A DNA stretch of 64,000 nucleotides from Corynespora cassiicola (GCA_022059125.1 JAEUWY010000005.1:3596001-3660000); one strand, 5' to 3'; counted from the first letter of the stretch, positions 37,330 through 51,077 are shown. Numbers and translations are program-made. Notes: generated by a model not told the origin, from the letters alone.

Positions 37330-38298
37330 TGCATCATGTTTGGATTCACCCACTCGAAGCCTGGTGGATGTTTGCTTTTCTGGTCAACAGCTCGGAGGCA
37401 CAGGGCGGGGAAGCGGGTCAGAGCATTGGGTGTTCCACACGGCGTAGCAGAGATTGGGGATTGGCGTACATGTACCTTATCGGGATCCCTTTTTGGTTTC
37501 TTTCCTTCTTCCACAGGTCGCACTATTGGTGGACGAGGTGTTGGCATTGGCGGACTGGCGGATTGGCGGGTTGGATTTGCAGGATTAACCGTTGGTGTTG
37601 TTGGCCTTGTCTGTTAGTGAAATGACGCACCCCCCTCCCTTGGAGAAGCATCGTACCATATGAATCGCATGGGAACCACGGGATGGGACTCGTGTGATGT
37701 GAAGATATTGACGTCTGGCGATGAGGGCCATGCCACGGGTCGAAACAATCATGCGGGCGACGGCTTGCTCCGAGGGGGGAGGGGGGCCGGGTGGTGTGGT
37801 GTTTTGATTTTGGCGAGGGCCATGTCAGGTACCCACCTCAGGTACCTACCTCCTAGGTGCCTACCCAGGTAGACTCGTGGCGGCCGCCCACGTGCCGGGT
37901 ATAACTGTGCGGCGGGCACAGTATTGGCAAGCCTCAACACGCAGGTGGCGAGCCCTCGGACATGGCCCGTTCTCCGATCTCATGCAGGTGGGCAGGACCT
38001 GACAGAGGTGCAACCGTCTCCAGCCACAGCAGAGGAGCGGAGAGGGCGCTCAGTACACATGGACGCGCCCCCCTCCCTCCCTCTCGGGCTGTTGTATGGC
38101 TCCCGTAGAGGGATCCAGGCTGAGGCGGAGAGGGGGCCGGCGTCGAAACACTCGGGAGCGGGAGGCCGGCTTGATGGTGGCAGCGCTGGACCACTGCAGA
38201 AGCGCAAAGGCGGGAGCACGTGTGACGTCTCCCACAGCCGGGGATGTCCTGGACATGGGCAATGGCACGGCGGTGGGAAAAAGGGGGGGAGCGTGCGG

Positions 38299-38337
38299 TG
38301 TGCGGTGTGCGGTGTGCAGTGTGCAGTGTGCAGCGTG
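38299..38337. repeat. GTGTGCGGT/GTGTGCAGT tandem repeat
   Basis: A seven-base unit (GTGCGGT, then GTGCAGT) repeats about six times with single-base drift. Confidence 0.75.
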
Positions 38338-39082
38338 CTATGCGAAAGGCTATGCCAACGTGGATCTTCGTACGGGAAAATGCACGTCCAGGGGCGGGCG
38401 CGCAATGAGGCTGCGAGCGGGCCGGACAATATTGCAGCCTCGTGCAATCGGATCCGAGCTCGAGCTCCCCGGCGAGGGGGGAGGGCCGGCGTGACAGGCC
38501 ATGACGAAAGGAGGAGCGGGCGTGGGCCGGTGGTGAAAAGGGGCAATCTTCTAGAAAGCAGGGCTGAGAGGCACGACGCACTCTGCGACGCGGGCTGGGC
38601 GGGGCCGTCGTAAAGGGCAATCTTCTGGAGATTGCAGCGCGCACGGCTAGGCCGCAAGCAGCAGGCTTCTGGAAGGGCGCATGGGGCGCCAGGGATGGGC
38701 AGGGTGGGCGAGTGGCCGCGGGCGCGTCGCGCAGGACCGGCAGTTTGGCCTGGAGGGGGGAGGGGAGGGGAGGGGAGGAGGGATTGAGCGCCGTCGGGAT
38801 GCTGCAGCGCGCTGGGGCCGCAGCCGGCGACTTGGGGCCAGTGGGCTGCGAGCATGACGCAGCGCGGCCAAGGACCTGACGCAGGGCGTGGCTTTGGGCT
38901 ACAAGAATAGGCCAGCGAACAGGAGGCCCCGTGGTGGTGAAACGGCCGTGCGGGTTGGAGGTCCTGTCGCAGTCTAAACGGGCATCCGGCTGCTCGACGG
39001 GGCTAGCCTCGACAGCATTTGCTCTGCGCCTCGCTCCCCGAGATGAGGGCGGCCGCGCATGAACAGCAGAGTTTGCAGACAT

Positions 39083-39117
39083 GCTGCGAGGGTGCGAGGG
39101 TGCGAGGGTGCGAGGGG
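39083..39117. repeat. 8-bp GTGCGAGG tandem repeat
   Basis: At least four near-identical units, beginning TGCGAGGGTGCGAGGG. Confidence 0.75.
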
Positions 39118-39353
39118 GAGACGGCCAGAGGGCTGGACGGCCAGAGGGGGACATACCGCGCGGGAGTGAGACGATCGCCGGGGGGCACGGGCGCATCTGG
39201 ACGACGCCGGCGAGCCATCCTGTCGCCGCGCTCCTGAAATTTGGTCGCGGACGGCCGCATGGCTTCTGCAAGCGCCTACACGGCCATGGACGCAGGTGAT
39301 GTCATGCGCAAAGCCTCTCCCTCCACCGTCCTTTGTCGCCTGCCACCTCGCCC

Positions 39354-39435
39354 TCGTGGTCGTGGTCGTGGTTGTGGTCGTGGCCGTGGTCGGTGGGCGG
39401 CGGGTAGGGACCATGCGCCGATGCACCGATGCGCC
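39354..39435. repeat. two adjacent short tandem arrays
   Basis: A (GTCGTG)n-like array at about 39354-39391 is followed at 39418-39452 by a 9-bp array of CGATGCACC/CGATGCGCC units. They sit next to each other but differ in sequence. Confidence 0.7.
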
Positions 39436-39660
39436 GATGCGCCGATGCACCGCGGCTGTCAGGCTCGCCCGCCCCTCCGCCTGTCCCTGGACCGCCGCCG
39501 TCCTTCAGGGGCCGTCCGCCAGCCGTGCAAGCGCACAATCGGGCAATGGTGCAATGGCACAATGGTCCATTGCAGCAGCGACCAGCACCGTGTGCGGCGG
39601 CAGTATGTGTGCGTGTGCGGCGACGAGAGCCCGAGCACGCTGGCCCGGGTCGCTCGGCGG

Positions 39661-39692
39661 CCCATCCATGGCATCCATGGCATCCATGGCAT
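39661..39692. repeat. 9-bp CATCCATGG tandem repeat
   Basis: Three to four head-to-tail copies of CATCCATGG occur within the GC-rich gap. Confidence 0.75.
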
Positions 39693-41649
39693 CCACCGCG
39701 ACACCATGGACCCTCCTGGCGCGCCGTGGAAGTCGTCGACCTTCTAGCGGCCTTCCAAACATGGCCCTTGCAATCCCAGCGTCAGCCCATGCCGGCACCC
39801 ACTTCGCGTCAACGCCTGCTGCCTGCCTGCCTGCTTGCCCGCCCTGCTACCCACTGCCTAGACAGTGCCTCCCGTGCCTACTACAGCGTACAGGTGTACA
39901 GTGCCTACCTAGGTACATGTCAATTTGCGGAGCCGTGCGCCACAGAACGCCTCCAGGCGACGTCGCTGCACTGCTCCCCGTCCTCCAGGCTCGGACGACT
40001 AGCATGGACTGGTAGACGCCCGCAAGGGTGGTGCTGCCCGCTCAATGTCATCCTGATGCTCTAGAAACAAGCCTCATCTACCCCCTCTACATATTATGTA
40101 TCCCTTGGTGCACTGGCCGAGACTCGAGTGACGCTCTATCCAACCCCTCCACCAGCCCAAACACACCTGCCATCTGGTAGCCGTTTCCACTGCAAACCAC
40201 CGCAGCCGCAGAAGCCCAAGCCGCCCCGAGCACGTCAATCTTCACCCGTTGCGCCGGCCCAGCGACACAGTCAGCAGCAACTGACGGCCAGTCCAGAAGA
40301 ACCCAATCATCCACCAGCTGAAAAAGCCTTCGCCATCCCGACGTCACCGTCGCCGTCGCAGTCACCGTACCCGTGTCTACACCCCGAGTGAAAGAGCGGA
40401 ACGGCGCAGCAAGCACCATCAGCATCAGCAGTGCCTTGAACACCACCAGCGAGCCCCGGTTTCGTGGTTCCCGCCAGGGCTGAAGAAGCAAACCGGCAGA
40501 GCCGCCGCAGCGAGAGGAAAGAGGGTGCGTGTGAGAGCGAGGGAAAAAAAAAAGGAAAAAATAGACAAAGAGCTCTCCACCACCACCTCCTCTACCTGGC
40601 AGAAAAAAAATTCTGTCAGCGGGCCGTTAGTCAGTCCCTTGCCGTGTGCATACCGTCGGGTCGATTCTGCAACTGGCGCTGGCGATTACTTTGGCAGAAT
40701 CAGGAGTGGGTGAGATTTGCCGTTTCAGCACGCCCAAAAGAGCCCGTTGGCGGCTGGCAGCCTGGAGGCATTCCTGACCATAATAATAACAGCGCGCGCG
40801 CCGTCTGTAGAGCATCTGGCCTGAGCGTCTCCTCTACCCCCTCCCAAGCCTGCCACCCTGCCACCCTGTCACCTCGCCCGGGTGCCCTGTACGCTGTCGC
40901 CTTGCTGGGGCCGCGAAGCGACTCGGAAAAAGCCGATTGCTGTTTTGGGCCTAGCCCCCTTCTTTTCCAACACGCGCGACAGAGGAAAGAACCAAGTACC
41001 TACCTCGTACCTTTCGCCATCACCAATACCCCATCTTCCTTTCACCAAAGCCCGCTGCACATTCCGTCCGGCCGTGGCCCATCTCAGGTACGTACTGCCG
41101 CCCATGGTTGCGAGCCGCAGCGCCGTCCGCGCCCTGCCGCCGCCGCCTCACCGCTCGTCCCCTATTCACCTCTCGCCCGCGCCCTGTTGTGCTGTGGCCA
41201 GCGTGCCTGCAAGGTCGTCGCTGGCCCCCTCCCCCCCTCTCCGCCCACCCTCCGCCGTGGGCGCGTCCTCTGCTCTCACTGCTCGAGCGCGTCTTTTACA
41301 AGCCGTTTCCCTCTAGCTGACTGCTCTAGTGACCCGTCAGCATTGACCTGAGCGCGATCTTTTCCACGCGGACCACATCGACACGCCTCGACACCACCGC
41401 ACCACACCACGACCACTACCACCACCACGACCACCGTCACCACCACCACAGCCGCTGCCGCTGTCCGTGACCGTGTCCGCGTCCCGTTGCTGTTGCTGAG
41501 CACCACCGCGTTGCACACGCCTTCTGCGACCGCGAGGCTCACCCGCCAGCTCGCTGCTCTCTCCCAGTAGTACGCAACCCGTCTTGTCCTGCGTCGGGCC
41601 ACTCGCCCTGCCCTTGACCCTCCCTGCCGCGGGTCTGCCCTCGCAGAAC

Positions 41650-43209
<1,560 letters not shown>

Positions 43210-44455
43210 AGCCGTGATTCCCCCACCCCACATGTATAACAACAATACTCTATACTGAAAGTCTCGAGGTCATTACTACGGTGTTCACTGGCAGGACTTA
43301 TACCCCTGTTTTCTAAATAAAAATTTCCTTCTCTCTATTGGCTGGCATGTTTTCTCTCGAATCCGTGGACATACTGCATGGCGGTTATATGGGTTCAGCA
43401 GGCTCTCTGTTCTATTCCCCTTTCCCGATGCTACCCTCGGTCCCTTCGGCGTCTCCTATGTCTCCCTTGCCCGGCTCTCCTCAGTTGTTGCATTCCTCTC
43501 TCATCTGCTTTCATCATTTCAGGGAGGGTTTCTAGTACTTGCTTTGACGGGGTCTTGTTTTTTCTCTCGGGTTCGGCGTAGTAGGGCGTCCCTATAAGAC
43601 TGGCAAGGGCGTCCATGGCTCGCGGGGCTTGTTCCTTTTTTTTTTCCACACCTCCTTTCTTCCGATTCTCTGAATTTCCTATGCACACAAACACAGATAC
43701 ATTCACCCAAACACACCACACACACACACATAGGCACTTAGACTGGTACTTAATGAAGGATTTACATCCGCTGTTAGACTACAAACACACAAGTTATGCG
43801 CTCGGACCGAGCGGGTGAATGCATAGTGCGGTGATTTGACGTGACGAGCCAGCCCGCATGGGCGAGATGTGCGAGGCCTCGGCGAAGGCCCAGTGGGCGC
43901 CCAGGGGCATCTGCCCATGGTCGTGGCGAGGTTGTGCTGCACATGGGGATGACATGGAGATGGCATTGTGATGGCTTGCATGCGGAGAGAGGGTTCGACG
44001 TTGGGCGCTGGCTGGCGGGCGCTCAGACCACGGGCCGCCGGGCTCCCAGCCTCGCTCGCGGCTCACCCCAGGCGTGGTGACGAAGCATGCCCAGGCGTGC
44101 CGCTGCCCTGAACTTCACCTTCTCCCTCTGTGCCTCTACCCGCGACCGAGCCGCTGCTTCACTGCCCCCTTGCATCACGAGACTCTCGCTCCCAGACACT
44201 GCCCCCCTCCGGGCCGCCCGCGCACGCAGTCTTTCACCACGACAGCCGCTCGCTTGCCAAGCTGGGCGTCGTCGACGACTTGCATCATAATCCGCTACCG
44301 CCACTGCGCATAAACCCTCGACCCACTCTCCTCAGCCCAACCGCGCTCCCTCTGCGCACCAGTCTCCTCCGCAGACGCCATCTGCTTCGCTGCGCGTCGC
44401 TCTGCTCTGCTCTGCCTGCAGCTGTCCCCTCGCTGCCACCGCCGCCGCCGCCGCC
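43210..44455. other. gene-free interval: 3' UTR of the zinc-finger gene and epsin promoter
   Basis: It contains a (CA)n-like tract at about 43684-43730. The last 300 bases are C- and T-rich, as is common in fungal promoters next to the start codon. No coding sequence is supported. Confidence 0.6.
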
Positions 44456-46355
44456 ATGTCCAAGGTCGTCAGAAGCGTCAAGAATGTCACCAAGGGCTAC
44501 TCCGCCGTCGAGGTCAAGGTCCGCAATGGTATGCCGTCCTAAACCACAACTGCCACGGCGAAACTGACAATCGCAGCGACCAGCAACGACCCGTGGGGTC
44601 CCGTCGGCTCCGACATGGCTGAAATCGCCCAAATCACCTTCAACAAGTACGTCTGACCCCTATCTGTCCATTGGGCCCCACTCTGACATGTGCGCGCACA
44701 GCTCCACCGACTTCTATCAGGTCATGGATATGCTCGACAAGCGGTTGAACGACAAAGGCAAGAACTGGCGCCACGTGCTCAAGTCTCTCAAAGTGCTGGA
44801 CTATTGTCTGCACGAAGGCTCCGAATTGGTCGTGACGTGGGCGCGGAAAAACATCTACATCATCAAGACCTTGCGCGAGTTCCAGTACATCGATGAGGAC
44901 GGCCGCGATGTCGGACAGAATGGTTTGCTTGCTCGCCCCATTCTTCCACCTTGTCCAGCTAACAATCCAACAGTACGAATCTCCGCCAAGGAGCTTACCT
45001 CGCTCATCATGGACGAAGAGCGCCTACGTGCCGAGCGCGCCGATCGCAAGTCGTGGAAGTCGCGCGTCACGGGCATCGAAGAATACGGCGGTGGCCCTCA
45101 TCACGGAGGCAATGGAGAGCCCTCCAATAGGCGCCAGCGGAACGACCGTCCAAACCGAAGGGAACAGGAAGAGGATCTCGAGTTTAGGCTGGCCCTAGAA
45201 GCAAGCAAAAATGAAGCCGAAGAGGAGAAGAAGCGGCGCGAACGAAACGCCACTGTGGATGACGACGACGACCTTGCCAAGGCCATCAAGTTGAGCAAGG
45301 AGGAGGAAGAGCTTCGCCGCAGGGAGCTTGAACAGAGCAACGCAGATCTCCTCTTTGGCGATGCGCCTTCCCAGTCTACCAACTATCAACCTACTGGTAA
45401 CAACCAAGGGTACCAGCAGCAGGGCGCTGTCGATTGGTTTGGAAATCTCGTCGATCAGAACCAGCAACAGCCTCAGAACACGGGCTTCCTCAATAATGCG
45501 TACTCGCAGCCCACGGGCATGCAAGGCCAGCAGACTGGATTCCAGAATGGATTCGGAGCATACAATGGCTTCCAGCAGCAACAGCCTCAACAGCAACCGC
45601 AGCAGACTGGGTACGATCAATTTGGCCAGCAACAATTCATGCAGCCTCAGCAGACGGCTTTCAACATGAACAACCCATATGGCCAGTTTGCTGGATTCGG
45701 TGACATGGGACAGCAGCAGCAGCAGCAGCAGCAGCCGCCACCGCCGCTTCCATCACAGGACCAGAGCTCCCTTCAGCCCGGCAGTCATAACCCTTGGGCC
45801 ATGAACAAGCCCCAAGAGGCCCTCATGCCACAGCCCACCGGATCCAACAACCCGTTTGCCCAATCCTTCAATCGCCCACAAACCGCGCAGCCCCAAAGGC
45901 AGCCGACGCTCAACACACTGCATGAGCAGAAGACACAGACGCAATTCAACAACACCAGCTTCAACCCCCCAGTGTCCTTTTCGACCCCGCAGCCGGCTCA
46001 ACCGCAAAAAGAGATGGACCCACACGCGGCAAAACTTAACAATCTCCTTGCTACTGGCGAAGGCCAGGACACGTTTGGCAATGTGGGTAACCTGCGGATT
46101 CCCGCCCAGCACACTGCTCCAGGCACCTTTGTCAATTCGGCTGGTGCAGGTCTGAACAGGGTGAACCCCCAAGCTACGGGTAACAACCCGTTCCTCAACT
46201 CCCAATTCACCGGCATGCCCCAGCAAAACCGTATCATGCCCGCTCAGACTGGGCCCGCGGGAGGGTTTGGCGCAAATCCTTATGGAGGCTCCAATCCGTT
46301 TGGAGGCGCGCAGGGCAACCGGCAGCAAGGCAATGGTAACCTGATAGACTTATGA
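44456..46355 (+). CDS. epsin (ENTH-domain clathrin adaptor)
   Basis: It is an endocytic adaptor that binds PtdIns(4,5)P2, ubiquitinated cargo, EH-domain proteins and clathrin (yeast Ent1/Ent2 type). Exons are 44456-44528, 44577-44646, 44702-44922 and 44974-46355, giving 581 residues. The ENTH domain (about 1-145) is complete (VRSVKNVTKGYSAVEVKV, then NDPWGP and MDMLDKRLNDKGKNWRHVLK). Two ubiquitin-interacting motifs lie at about 190-230 (DLEFRLALEASKNE, DDLAKAIKLSKEEE). A long Gln/Asn-rich region follows, with EH-binding NPF motifs (NNPFAQ, NNPFLN, SNPFGG). The chain ends in a clathrin-box-like NLIDL. All three introns lie in the ENTH region. The third is 51 nt and open in frame. Confidence 0.96.
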
Positions 46356-47288
46356 GCAGTTTCTCGGAGGCGAGTTTGCGTTTCTTATGTTTGATATTTA
46401 GAGCGTTGTTGCTATGACCATTTTGCTGCTTTCTTTTCCGTTCTAACCCTCGTTGGGAGAGCAACTCATAGCAAGGGTGGAGTGCTGAGCGAGCCTTGTT
46501 ATTTTTTTCACGGGTACGGGGTAGCATAGGATATCATTCACAGGCAGTAGTACTATCTCTTCGTCTGCACAGTATCGAAACGAGCCATTTGGGAAGGGGG
46601 AAAGGGAAAGGCTGCGGCCATTGTAAAGCTACAGGACAGCAGTTTGATTGGATTGGCGGGTTCCAGACTGCCTGTGCCAATGTATGTCACATGTCTCATA
46701 GAGGTGGGTTGGCTTCGAAGCAAGTGTGGCTATTATAAAAAATTTATATTGTCTCGTAAATCTTGTCATGTCTGTTGCATCGACATGCGACTGGATGATG
46801 CAGTTGAGGCTGTGCAACTTTCTTGCACTGCGGCGCGGGAGTGTGCGATTCCATCACGTGTGGCGGTTCAGCGCCCAATCCCCTGCCTAGGTAGGTACCT
46901 GATGCCCAGGTAGTGCGCGATGGCGATGGGGGACGCCAAGACGCCGATCAAGCGGCACCCGCTCCAACGTCAGTTCGCGGATCATACACGCTCCAGCATC
47001 CAGCGGTCGCATTCTTTGAGGATTGGCAAACCTTCATTGGAAATCCCCCCTATTCTTACTGCACTTCTCGCTCTAGACTGTACATACCATTGCCTTATTT
47101 CTGGACACAGTTCCAGGGGAATCTGGTCCCATTTGCTCCCATAGCATCCAACGCGTCCGCCTCTCCCTCCTCCGCCTCCTCCGCCTTCTCCTCCTCCTCC
47201 TCTTCGTCGTCCGACCTTAGCTCTCGCTATAGGCTTGACCGGACGCAAAAACTACCAGGGCTCTCGCGGACTTCACAATCAGTACATC
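46356..47288. other. gene-free interval between epsin and the F-box-like gene
   Basis: It contains the epsin 3' UTR, a CACGTG at 46855-46860, a GCCTAGGTAGGTACCT element at 46883-46900, and a CT-rich tract at about 47157-47210 just before the next gene. I see no gene. Confidence 0.55.
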
Positions 47289-48457
47289 ATGTCTGACTCT
47301 CAGCCCATGACTTGCTCGAACGGAAGAGGGATTCGCAGGCGCCTTACAGAGGACTTTGCCGGGGCGGAGATTCAACCTTTGCCTAAGAGAAGGAGGGTTG
47401 CCCACCAGCCAAGGATCGATCCCAGAAACTCATCCGAACACGACGAACACCCTTCAGCTACACTCGCTTCGCTTCCTACGCCCGAACCAAGCGCTTTGGA
47501 AGAGCATTGCCATACATTCGCCAGCTCGAAGGTGGGCGACGATGGGTTGTCCGACAAAAAGCACGTATTTCCATTCATGGAACTACCGGCTGAGTTGAGG
47601 GTCAATATATACCGGATGGCTCTGCAACGAGACGAGCCTCTCTTACTACATCTTCAGCGTACTGTCGAGCAGGAGGACGCTAAGGGTGGCGTTTCCGACC
47701 GATCCTCACGTCCAAGGACCTCTGCCATGTCACGTAACCTCAATTCGCGTGATCATCTGATATCCGACGTCAGTGATGCTTCACAAAAAGACCATATCAA
47801 CCCAGCGCTTCTCCGCACTTGCAGGCAAGTTTACAAGGAAGCCCGACAGGTTCTTTACTCCGACAATGAGTTTGTCTTGTCCCTGGCTTCAGGGATACAT
47901 ACCCTCTCCAACCTGCATCAACGTTCGCGATCCCTCATCAAATCCGTCAGTCTTGCCATCCCCTCTCACCACGACATACTCGACGGATTCGCCGACTTGG
48001 TCCGCCTTGGCCTTAGATACTGCTGGGGTTTGAAAAAGTTCACCATCGTCTTATCAACCGCCTTTCCTGATGATAGGGTCATAAGCGGTGCTTCCAGTGT
48101 GTATGCTAATGCATTCCACATCTTAAGATGGCTTCCTAAAGGATGTATGTAACGCACCTTGCTCCCTCTACCTTTTTTTAGTCGCATCCAGCACAGAACC
48201 TTTGACCTTTGACCTCAGCTACAAGGAGCCTAGAGTGACATGATGTTCTGACAAAGTTTCACAGGTAAAGTCGTATTGGACGGGACGGTCAGCGACGTTG
48301 TGCGGAATGTCGTTGCCGAAGAGGGCAGGCTCCAGGAGCAGCTGGATGAGGTACTTGATCTCTTGCTGTCTCCAATACTTTCTCCGTGTGCCCTTGGCTG
48401 ACAGGTATGCAGACTAGTTATCTCAAAAGGCAACATCAAATGCCCGAGCGACACTGA
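47289..48457 (+). CDS. F-box-like fungal protein (2EXR type)
   Basis: Exons are 47289-48144, 48265-48350 and 48413-48457, giving 328 residues. The N-terminus is basic, with a nuclear-localisation-like PKRRRV. The core FPFMELPAELRVNIYRMAL followed by NPALLRTCRQVYKEARQVLY is the helical F-box-like pattern common in ascomycete orphan proteins. An upstream in-frame Met at 47235 exists, but I prefer MSDSQPM at 47289. The third exon is small and its acceptor is ambiguous. Using the AG at 48411-48412 gives a tail TSYLKRQHQMPERH. Using the AG 8 nt earlier changes the frame and ends after about 20 other residues. The function is unknown, and a role in protein-protein interaction or ubiquitin ligase recruitment is only inferred from the fold. 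Confidence 0.7.
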
Positions 48458-49452
48458 CACATTGTGCGCTTGATGCAATGCCGATCGGATGTTTTTTGTG
48501 ACTAACTCGATTTGGATTCTGTCTGCTCTTAACCTATTGCTCACGTTCCTCTTTCCACATAGTCTTCTGCAAGTAATTGGTGCTCGTTTATCTCATACAT
48601 GGCTTAGGAGACAGCGAAGCAGTCTACTGGAAGACAGCAAGATGCAGCGCACGAAACGAGAAGAGGCCATCGGCTATCAGGTGGTCTTGTCCTTCGAGTC
48701 ACGGTGACTCGGTGCGTAGATTACGGTGTTTACCCCCCCAACATGATACCCTCCACCGGGGCCGGTCCTGCTACCTCAGGATGGCTCTGGCCCTTTGTCG
48801 TCCATTTCAATAACAAATTGTGTTTTCTGGCCTACCAAATTTGAGCACTGAATCAATTGAGATGTACAGCACTCAGCCCTGAATGAGCCGAAATGAACGG
48901 GACTTGTCCGGCACGGTTAATCAGATGCCGTGCTCAAAACCTTGTCGAGTGACCCCTCATTTATTGGTCCCGACAGCCAAGACAATATTTTCAGATTACT
49001 TACAGCCACGTTCCCCACAACAAACCACTCGCGAGCATATGTTTTTCATATCAAAGGTTTGCAAACCACGGTTGAGTCTTCTGCTCGATTTATGACTCGC
49101 CATGTTGTAGCACAACCCGTCTGTTGGTTTGAAAGATCGCCAGTGCCGCGCACGTAAATCCCTCCATCTCAGGACGGCAGTTTCACTGCCATTTCTTGTC
49201 TACATACTCTCCATATGATGCTCGTGGTACTATATCACTGGGGGGAGTTGTATAAAAAAAAGAACATGGACTCGAATCGCTTAGGCGACTTGTCAATACA
49301 GATTATCTCCGTGGAAGTGCTGGCTCAGATTTCTCAACATGCACTACAGCTTATGGATTGTCGCTTTGTCAACACTGATACTGGGAATAAATACGACCCC
49401 AACGAAGAGGCCATTCTCCCTAAATCGGTATGTTATCTTTTTTTTTTTGTAG
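48458..49452. other. interval with no supported gene; may hold missing tyrosinase exons
   Basis: Short open frames occur, for example a hydrophobic one starting at 48489 and another at 49266, but none gives a convincing signal peptide that splices into the oxidase downstream. A poly-T tract ending TTTTTGTAG at 49441-49452 makes a strong 3' splice site for an exon beginning at 49453. Confidence 0.5.
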
Positions 49453-51077
49453 AACTGGTCTGTCAGACCTAACGCGCGCTATAGGAGGACTGACGGGTTT
49501 CCCTATCCCCTCGATGAAGTGGACAAACTAGAAGAAGATGCCCTGGCAAAGTATGAGGCATATCTCTCCAAGAAGAATACCACGCACGGCTGTACGCTCC
49601 AGAACGCCGCGAGACGATTAGAATGGTGCGCTTGCTTGCATGACACCTTGTCCAGATGAAATTCATTCACAACCGTAGGCACGATATGACTGTGGCACAG
49701 AGACAGGACTATATCAACGCTGTGCTTTGTCTCCAGTCCAAGCCTCCAAAGGCCGACCAGAAAAAGTATCCCGGGGTGATGAACCGCTACGACGACTTTG
49801 TCCTGACCCACGAAACACAAGCTGTGCATTTACATTCGACTGTGAGTTTTTTTTTCTCTCCCGTCACAAAGAGCCCCCCCGCTCATCACAGTATATAACA
49901 TGAACATGCAATAGCCCCACTTGTTTCCAGCCCATCGGTTGTACATTTGGGCATACGAAAAGGCCCTACGGGAAGAGTGTGGATATACAGGGTACCAACC
50001 CGTAAGCTCAGACATGTGGCCGATTTGCCTAGAAGAATTGTCCACCTAACCAAAAGAAGTATTGGAACTGGGGAAGAACTGCGGCAGACCCAGTCAATTC
50101 GGCCCTCTTCAACGGAAACATGACGAGCATGGGCGGCCAAGGCGAAAAGATTGACTATCCCGGCATCCCTGCAAGAGATTTTGCAAAGCCCTACGACTTG
50201 ATTCCTGCCGGCGGCGGCGGCGGGTGCGTAAAACAAGGACCCTTCCAAAAGTACGCAACTTCCCATCTTCCTCTCTCTCCCCTTCCCCTCCCTACCTAAA
50301 TCCCTCATAAATTCCAGGATAACGGCAGGAGACTGACCAAAGCCGTTTGTGGGTGGGGGTAAATAGTATGACGATCAGTCTCGGACCCATTGGACAGGTC
50401 GTGCCTGACGTCCCGCCCAACCCGCAGGCAGATGGCTCCGGCCACAATCCCCGCTGCCTCCGCCGCGACGTCAACAAATACGCCTCGGCCCTCACGTATG
50501 CAAACTACACGTATGCGCTGATCACGCAGTCGGACACGGTCGACGCGTTCCAGAAGATGATGTTGGGGAACCCGGCCACGGGGGATTGGGGGGTGCACAT
50601 GGCGGGGCACTATACCATCGGCGGCGATCCTGGAGGTGTAAGTGTGGCATGGCTTTTTTTTTTTATCTTCTTCTTCTTCTTATTCTTTTGGCGGCGTGTC
50701 TCTTCTCTGTCTCTTTCATGGCTCACATCTCATGACAATGACGATGACGGTGACGGTGCCGATGCCGTTGCCATTCCGTTGCCCATGGCCCTTGCCCACA
50801 TGCATGGACATTGGCATGCATGGAGACTAACCCGTCGTGACAGGACTTCTTCTCCTCCCCCGGCGACCCGGTCTTCTGGTTCCACCACGGCATGGTCGAC
50901 CGCATCTGGTGGATCTGGCAAATGCAGGATCCAGAGCGACGCATGCATGTGCTCCCGGATAGCCCGGCTCCGGACGACTTTGTCGACCTGGGCTGGACGG
51001 CAGAGAGGGCGGACACGTGGGACTTGCTGGACAGTGTCGGAGGCAATGGGGGCCGGTTTTGCTACATTTACGTGTAG
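49453..51077 (+). CDS. tyrosinase-family type-3 copper oxidase (N-terminus unresolved)
   Basis: It belongs to the short fungal tyrosinase/polyphenol-oxidase family, which hydroxylates or oxidises phenols using a di-copper centre. Segments are 49453-49625, 49679-49841, 49915-50001, 50060-50250, 50367-50637 and 50844-51077, all in frame, with 372 visible residues. CuA ligands are His in THETQ, His in VHLHS and His in FPAHR. Relatives usually have PWHR, so Trp is replaced by Ala. CuB ligands are in VHMAGH and FWFHHGMVDR. YWNWG, CLRRD and GHYTIGGDPGG are also typical. Upstream of 49453 there is an in-frame stop, and there is no ATG in the first segment, so an initiating exon is required. I could not find one with a signal peptide. 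The gene is either 5'-truncated or has small exons I missed. The catalytic residues themselves are intact. Confidence 0.8.

Larger units (their letters stand above)
37330..41649. other. about 4.3 kb GC-rich gene-free region with minisatellites
   Basis: Frames of up to 445 codons are open here, but they are Pro/Arg/Ala/Ser-rich with no domains and arise from very high GC content. The region contains ACCTAGGT-type palindrome clusters (37826-37874 and 39904-39915), CACGTG at 37889-37894 and several tandem repeats between 38.3 and 39.7 kb. The last kilobase is pyrimidine-rich and probably forms the promoter and 5' leader of the downstream zinc-finger gene. Confidence 0.5.

Noticed and set aside
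37934..39271. 445-codon open frame on the minus strand in GC-rich DNA
   Set aside because: It is Pro/Arg/Ala/Ser-rich with no motif, crosses several tandem repeats and has no splice signals that fit. Similar frames are open on the other strand.
48489..48707. hydrophobic N-terminus (MFFVTNSIWILSALNLLL) as a possible signal peptide of the tyrosinase-like gene
   Set aside because: It lies about 900 bp away, just after another gene's stop codon, and I found no intermediate exon or consistent splice phase to join it.
48881..51077. tyrosinase-like gene as part of a ribosomal-peptide or pigment cluster
   Set aside because: No precursor peptide, UstYa-like protein, peptidase, polyketide synthase or transporter flanks it within the window.
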